Below, one piece after another: positions 61,435-64,000 of a stretch of 64,000 nucleotides of DNA (positions within the stretch are counted from its first letter, which is position 1; each line of letters starts with the position of its first letter). Under the pieces are notes generated by a model. It was not told the DNA's origin. It saw nothing but the letters and a program-made list of their open reading frames with translations, and ran no database searches. The translations under genes and the position numbers were made by a program. Source of the stretch: Flammulina velutipes (lineage: Eukaryota > Basidiomycota > Agaricomycetes > Agaricales > Physalacriaceae). The stretch lies in NCBI GenBank assembly GCA_011800155.1, contig CM022377.1, forward strand, positions 1,984,001 through 2,048,000, written 5' to 3'.

Positions 61435-63352
61435 TCAAGTGGTTAATTCATGGTGCGCTACCGACGGATATACAAAGGTTCGTAAGTGAAAAGGAATGCG
61501 TGGTGGGTACTGTAGGAGGGTCTTCCTTGAGCTAAACTTTCCTCTTGAAGGTGCGTCTGCGATGTTGTCGTGCGTCGACACCCACACAATTGACAACCAT
61601 ATTCCATAATCCTGCATCAGGCTGACGATCCTCTTCAGGATATCGTTCTGCTGTTTCCCTCGAGAGTATCCTGCTGCTAGCGCCCCTACAACCCCTTGGT
61701 TGTCCGACTGAAGACGAATATGGCAATCCTTGTAGCCCGCTGCGTGCAGTGAACGAAGCGCGAGCTCGACGGCAACCATCTCTCCCCAGCCGATGTCTCT
61801 CCCCTCCGACTTCCAACCTTCCTTTAACCGCCACGCTAACCAACGTCCGTTAAGAACTAGACCGATCCCCCAAACTGTTGAGGCGTCGACCATCAATTCC
61901 ACATCGTCTCTCGGCTCCGACGGGCGTACACAGTGTATCCCCACGAAAGCTTCCCGGAGTTTCTCTAGCCACCATGTCACGTCCTCCGCGGCTTGCGCTG
62001 ATATCTTGTGTTTAACGTATCGTGGTGTCCCCTCTTTGAAAGAGGCACGTAGTCGGTAGAGTGAGGGCATTCTCGAGCGGCCCTCTGGCACCACGAGACA
62101 GCAGTGGTTCAGCGTGCCGACTAGCGATTCCAGCGTATCTTTTGCTATTTGTCCTCCCTTCATTGCGAATGGTTCCAGCTTCCCTGTGTACTTCGTCTTC
62201 TTCTTTTCGGGAAGTTGAACTGTCTTTTGCTCGAGGTCCCAATCGAGGCCGATGTAGGTAAACGTCGAGTCGAAATCCTTGAATTTATCCAGTGCCCACG
62301 GCCATCCGACCTTCTTGGCCACGTCCCATATCAGTGTTGCAGAGTATGCGTACTCGAACGTTCCATCCTTTAATCTCCCCTTCGGGTATCTGACTGGACG
62401 TCAACCTCTTTTATCCTCAGTTTGACTTAGGAACATACCTGAAGAATATAAAGTCGTCGACCCACTTCAGGATAGCCTCGACGCCGTAGAACAGGAATAT
62501 CTTCACCATAGCGTCCGCTATTCGACCGAAAATGCCTGGCGATGGCGACGCTCCGAAGTCCAACGTTGCGTTCAGGAAAACGAGGATCCCAATGAGTACG
62601 ACAGTAAAGATCCTTGCCGACGGGTGGACTGGTACGTTCCGAAAGGCAGATTCCACATCAAAAACGGCAACCTGTGTCCCCTCCGGCGCCTCTGCGACTT
62701 TCAGTAGACACTCGGAGAAGGTACCCCACTCGCACTGGAAGTCGTCCGTATCTATTATTGCATTTATCGAAGTCTGTTCTGGGTTTATCTTGATTTTTCT
62801 CTTGCTCTCTGGGTGCAACTTGTTGAACTCGAGGTCGTCTATAATTTCTGCTGGCAGTTCGTTTCGTGGAAAAGAGTGATCTGTCGTTATGCGCATCTTT
62901 CCTGGGCGCTGCTCGACTACATTCATCGGTGCCGTTCTAAAGTATCCTGCGACAGTTTTAGCCTTAGCCGTCGATCTGGGAAACAACATACCTATGCGTG
63001 CTTCTAATTCCTCTGGCGAGAAGCCTCTGCTCAGACGGCCTAGCTTCATCTCCTCGCCGTATTTCTTTTCTATAAAGTCGATGTGCTCTTGTTCTCTTGC
63101 ATGATTCGGCGGGATGAACGTCCGATCCAGATAGACGTCGTCTAGTCCTATCGAGAACCCGTCCCGAATCCCGATGGGTATATCCTCGTACTCCTTCAAC
63201 ACTCCCGCCTTCTCCAGCTCTTCCCGCCACGCATCCGCCTTGAATGGTGTGACGATCGGGAAGAGCGTCTCCTCCTCCTCAGCCGGAGGCGCGGTTACGG
63301 GCGCCGTGATTCTGGGCGCCGTGACCCTTCTGTCCGCAGATGGAGCAGGCAT
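61435..63352 (-). CDS. Ngaro pol: reverse transcriptase and RNase H
   Basis: Two exons (to 62439, then 62389-61435) joined by a 49-bp intron (62438-62390) within FFR|YPKGRL. RT motifs: KMRITTDHSFPRNELP, motif A AVFDVESAFRNVPVHP, motif B LDFGASPSPGIFG and motif C ILKWVDDFIFF with the DD pair. RNase H-like part: ELMVDASTVWGIGLVL, WGEMVAVELALRSLH, IRLQSDNQGVVGALAAGYSR and DNIADAPSRG with its Asp/Glu catalytic set. The frame is open upstream to 63652; I start at the ATG at 63352 (MPAPSADRRVTA), inside the gag C-terminus and in the +1 frame relative to gag, so expression needs reinitiation or frameshifting. Confidence 0.85.
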
Positions 63353-64000
63353 GGAGGAACTTGCCACCGCAGTCGGTGCGAGGGCAGGTCGAATCGTTCC
63401 TAATGTTGAATGGATAGCAGTATCCTTCTTTCGTCGTCTTGTTGACCCATGCACTTCCCTCCTTTCTGCAGACGATATTGTCGCCACCTGGGCAGACGGA
63501 GTACCTGTGGGCGCGGCTTCCGCACCAGATGCAACATATTTTCTGGTTGCTTCCTCCCTGAGAGCTGTTGCCTCCGCCGCCGCCTGTTCCGCTGGAGCGA
63601 CTGCCAGGCTGTTGCTGACCGCCTCCGTAGTTTGAACCGTAGCTCGAACCACCCGTCGACCTTTGTTTCTGGCCGGTACCCTGCTGTTGTTGCTGTTCTC
63701 GGGGAAGTCAGACCTCCTGCATCTTACTGTAGCACATTTCGCTTACCATTGCAGCCAACTGCGACGCCATCTTCTCTAGCATTTGGCCTCTTTCTGCCGC
63801 CAGCTCGTTGAGGCAGCGTATCCAAACGTTCTCTCCCCACCGCCCGACACTAATCTTCATCCTCTTCTCTTGGATGGCCGTGAACGCGCGCTCGGTATAG
63901 AGTTTCACCACTCTGAACTGCGTATCGTAGTCTTTTCGCCTCGTGAGCTGGTTGAACATTTTCTGGAAGTCGGACGCGAGCTCCTGCCGAGTGGGGATGA
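63279..64000 (-). CDS. Ngaro gag-like protein with Cys/His clusters, 5' partial
   Basis: Open at the window edge (frame runs through IPTRQELASDFQKMFNQL at 64000-63950). A 54-bp intron (63746-63693; GTAAGC donor, TCTGAC branch, CAG acceptor) joins SQLAAM to QQQQGTGQKQRSTGGSS. After a Gly/Gln/Ser-rich linker come two Cys/His clusters, CCIWCGSRAHRYSVC and CSICGQKGHGAQNHGARNRA, like a nucleocapsid; a CPRTDCGG element lies between. Stop at 63281-63279. Nucleic-acid binding in the particle is expected. It overlaps pol by 74 nt in another frame. Confidence 0.75.

Larger units (their letters stand above)
59575..64000 (-). mobile_element. Ngaro-type (DIRS order) tyrosine-recombinase retrotransposon, 5' end outside window
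   Basis: Reading on the minus strand: gag, RT-RNase H, tyrosine recombinase, then two identical 190-bp direct repeats flanking a 258-bp spacer. There is no DDE integrase and no flanking LTR; the recombinase carries R...HxxR...Y. That combination, with no methy­ltransferase domain seen, defines Ngaro elements, known from basidiomycetes such as Phanerochaete and Coprinopsis. The arrangement B1-A2-B2 at the 3' side is the split-direct-repeat design, so a copy of A (A1) should lie beyond 64000. ORFs are open and the B repeats identical, suggesting a recent insertion. Confidence 0.9.

Overview
The window is fungal nuclear DNA, almost certainly from an Agaricomycete (mushroom-forming basidiomycete). 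The evidence is dense short introns (about 45-60 bp), with up to 13 in one gene, FunK1-type kinases, a DUF6535 membrane protein, CYP63-like P450s, a CBM1-GH5 endoglucanase and an Ngaro-type tyrosine-recombinase retrotransposon. Gene models were built by hand from reading frame, GT-AG (twice GC-AG) splice sites and family alignment. Where exon lengths were summed they gave an intact frame.

Layout. 0-15.4 kb is an accessory block: an uncharacterised partial gene, a SWIM+RING protein, an F-box-like protein, a Zn2Cys6 regulator, two tandem FunK1 kinases (one broken) and a DUF6535 protein. 16-30 kb is housekeeping: a WW-domain protein head-to-head with UNC-50, calcineurin A, kinetochore Spc25, histidinol-phosphate aminotransferase, a Ran1-like kinase and a signal-peptide/single-TM protein. 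31-44.4 kb holds a small secreted protein, a P450, a RING/coiled-coil protein, a SAM methyltransferase, a MurQ-type etherase and the corepressor SIN3. 46-59.5 kb is catabolic: GH18, aldehyde dehydrogenase, a second P450 paralogous to the first, CBM1-GH5 endoglucanase and an acyl-CoA ligase, followed by the Fe-S assembly WD40 protein CIA1.

59,575 to the window end is an Ngaro/DIRS-order retrotransposon on the minus strand (gag with CCHC-like clusters, RT-RNase H, tyrosine recombinase). It ends in a B1-A2-B2 split-direct-repeat structure with two identical 190-bp B repeats, and its terminus lies 73 bp from the CIA1 start codon.

Working together: UNC-50 (Golgi trafficking), calcineurin (calcium signalling), Spc25 (kinetochore), HIS5 (histidine), SIN3 (HDAC corepressor) and CIA1 (cytosolic Fe-S) are independent core functions. 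The ALDH/P450/acyl-CoA ligase/GH5/GH18 group would fit saprotrophic breakdown of plant or fungal polymers and of aromatic or aliphatic aldehydes, but co-regulation is only inferred from adjacency.
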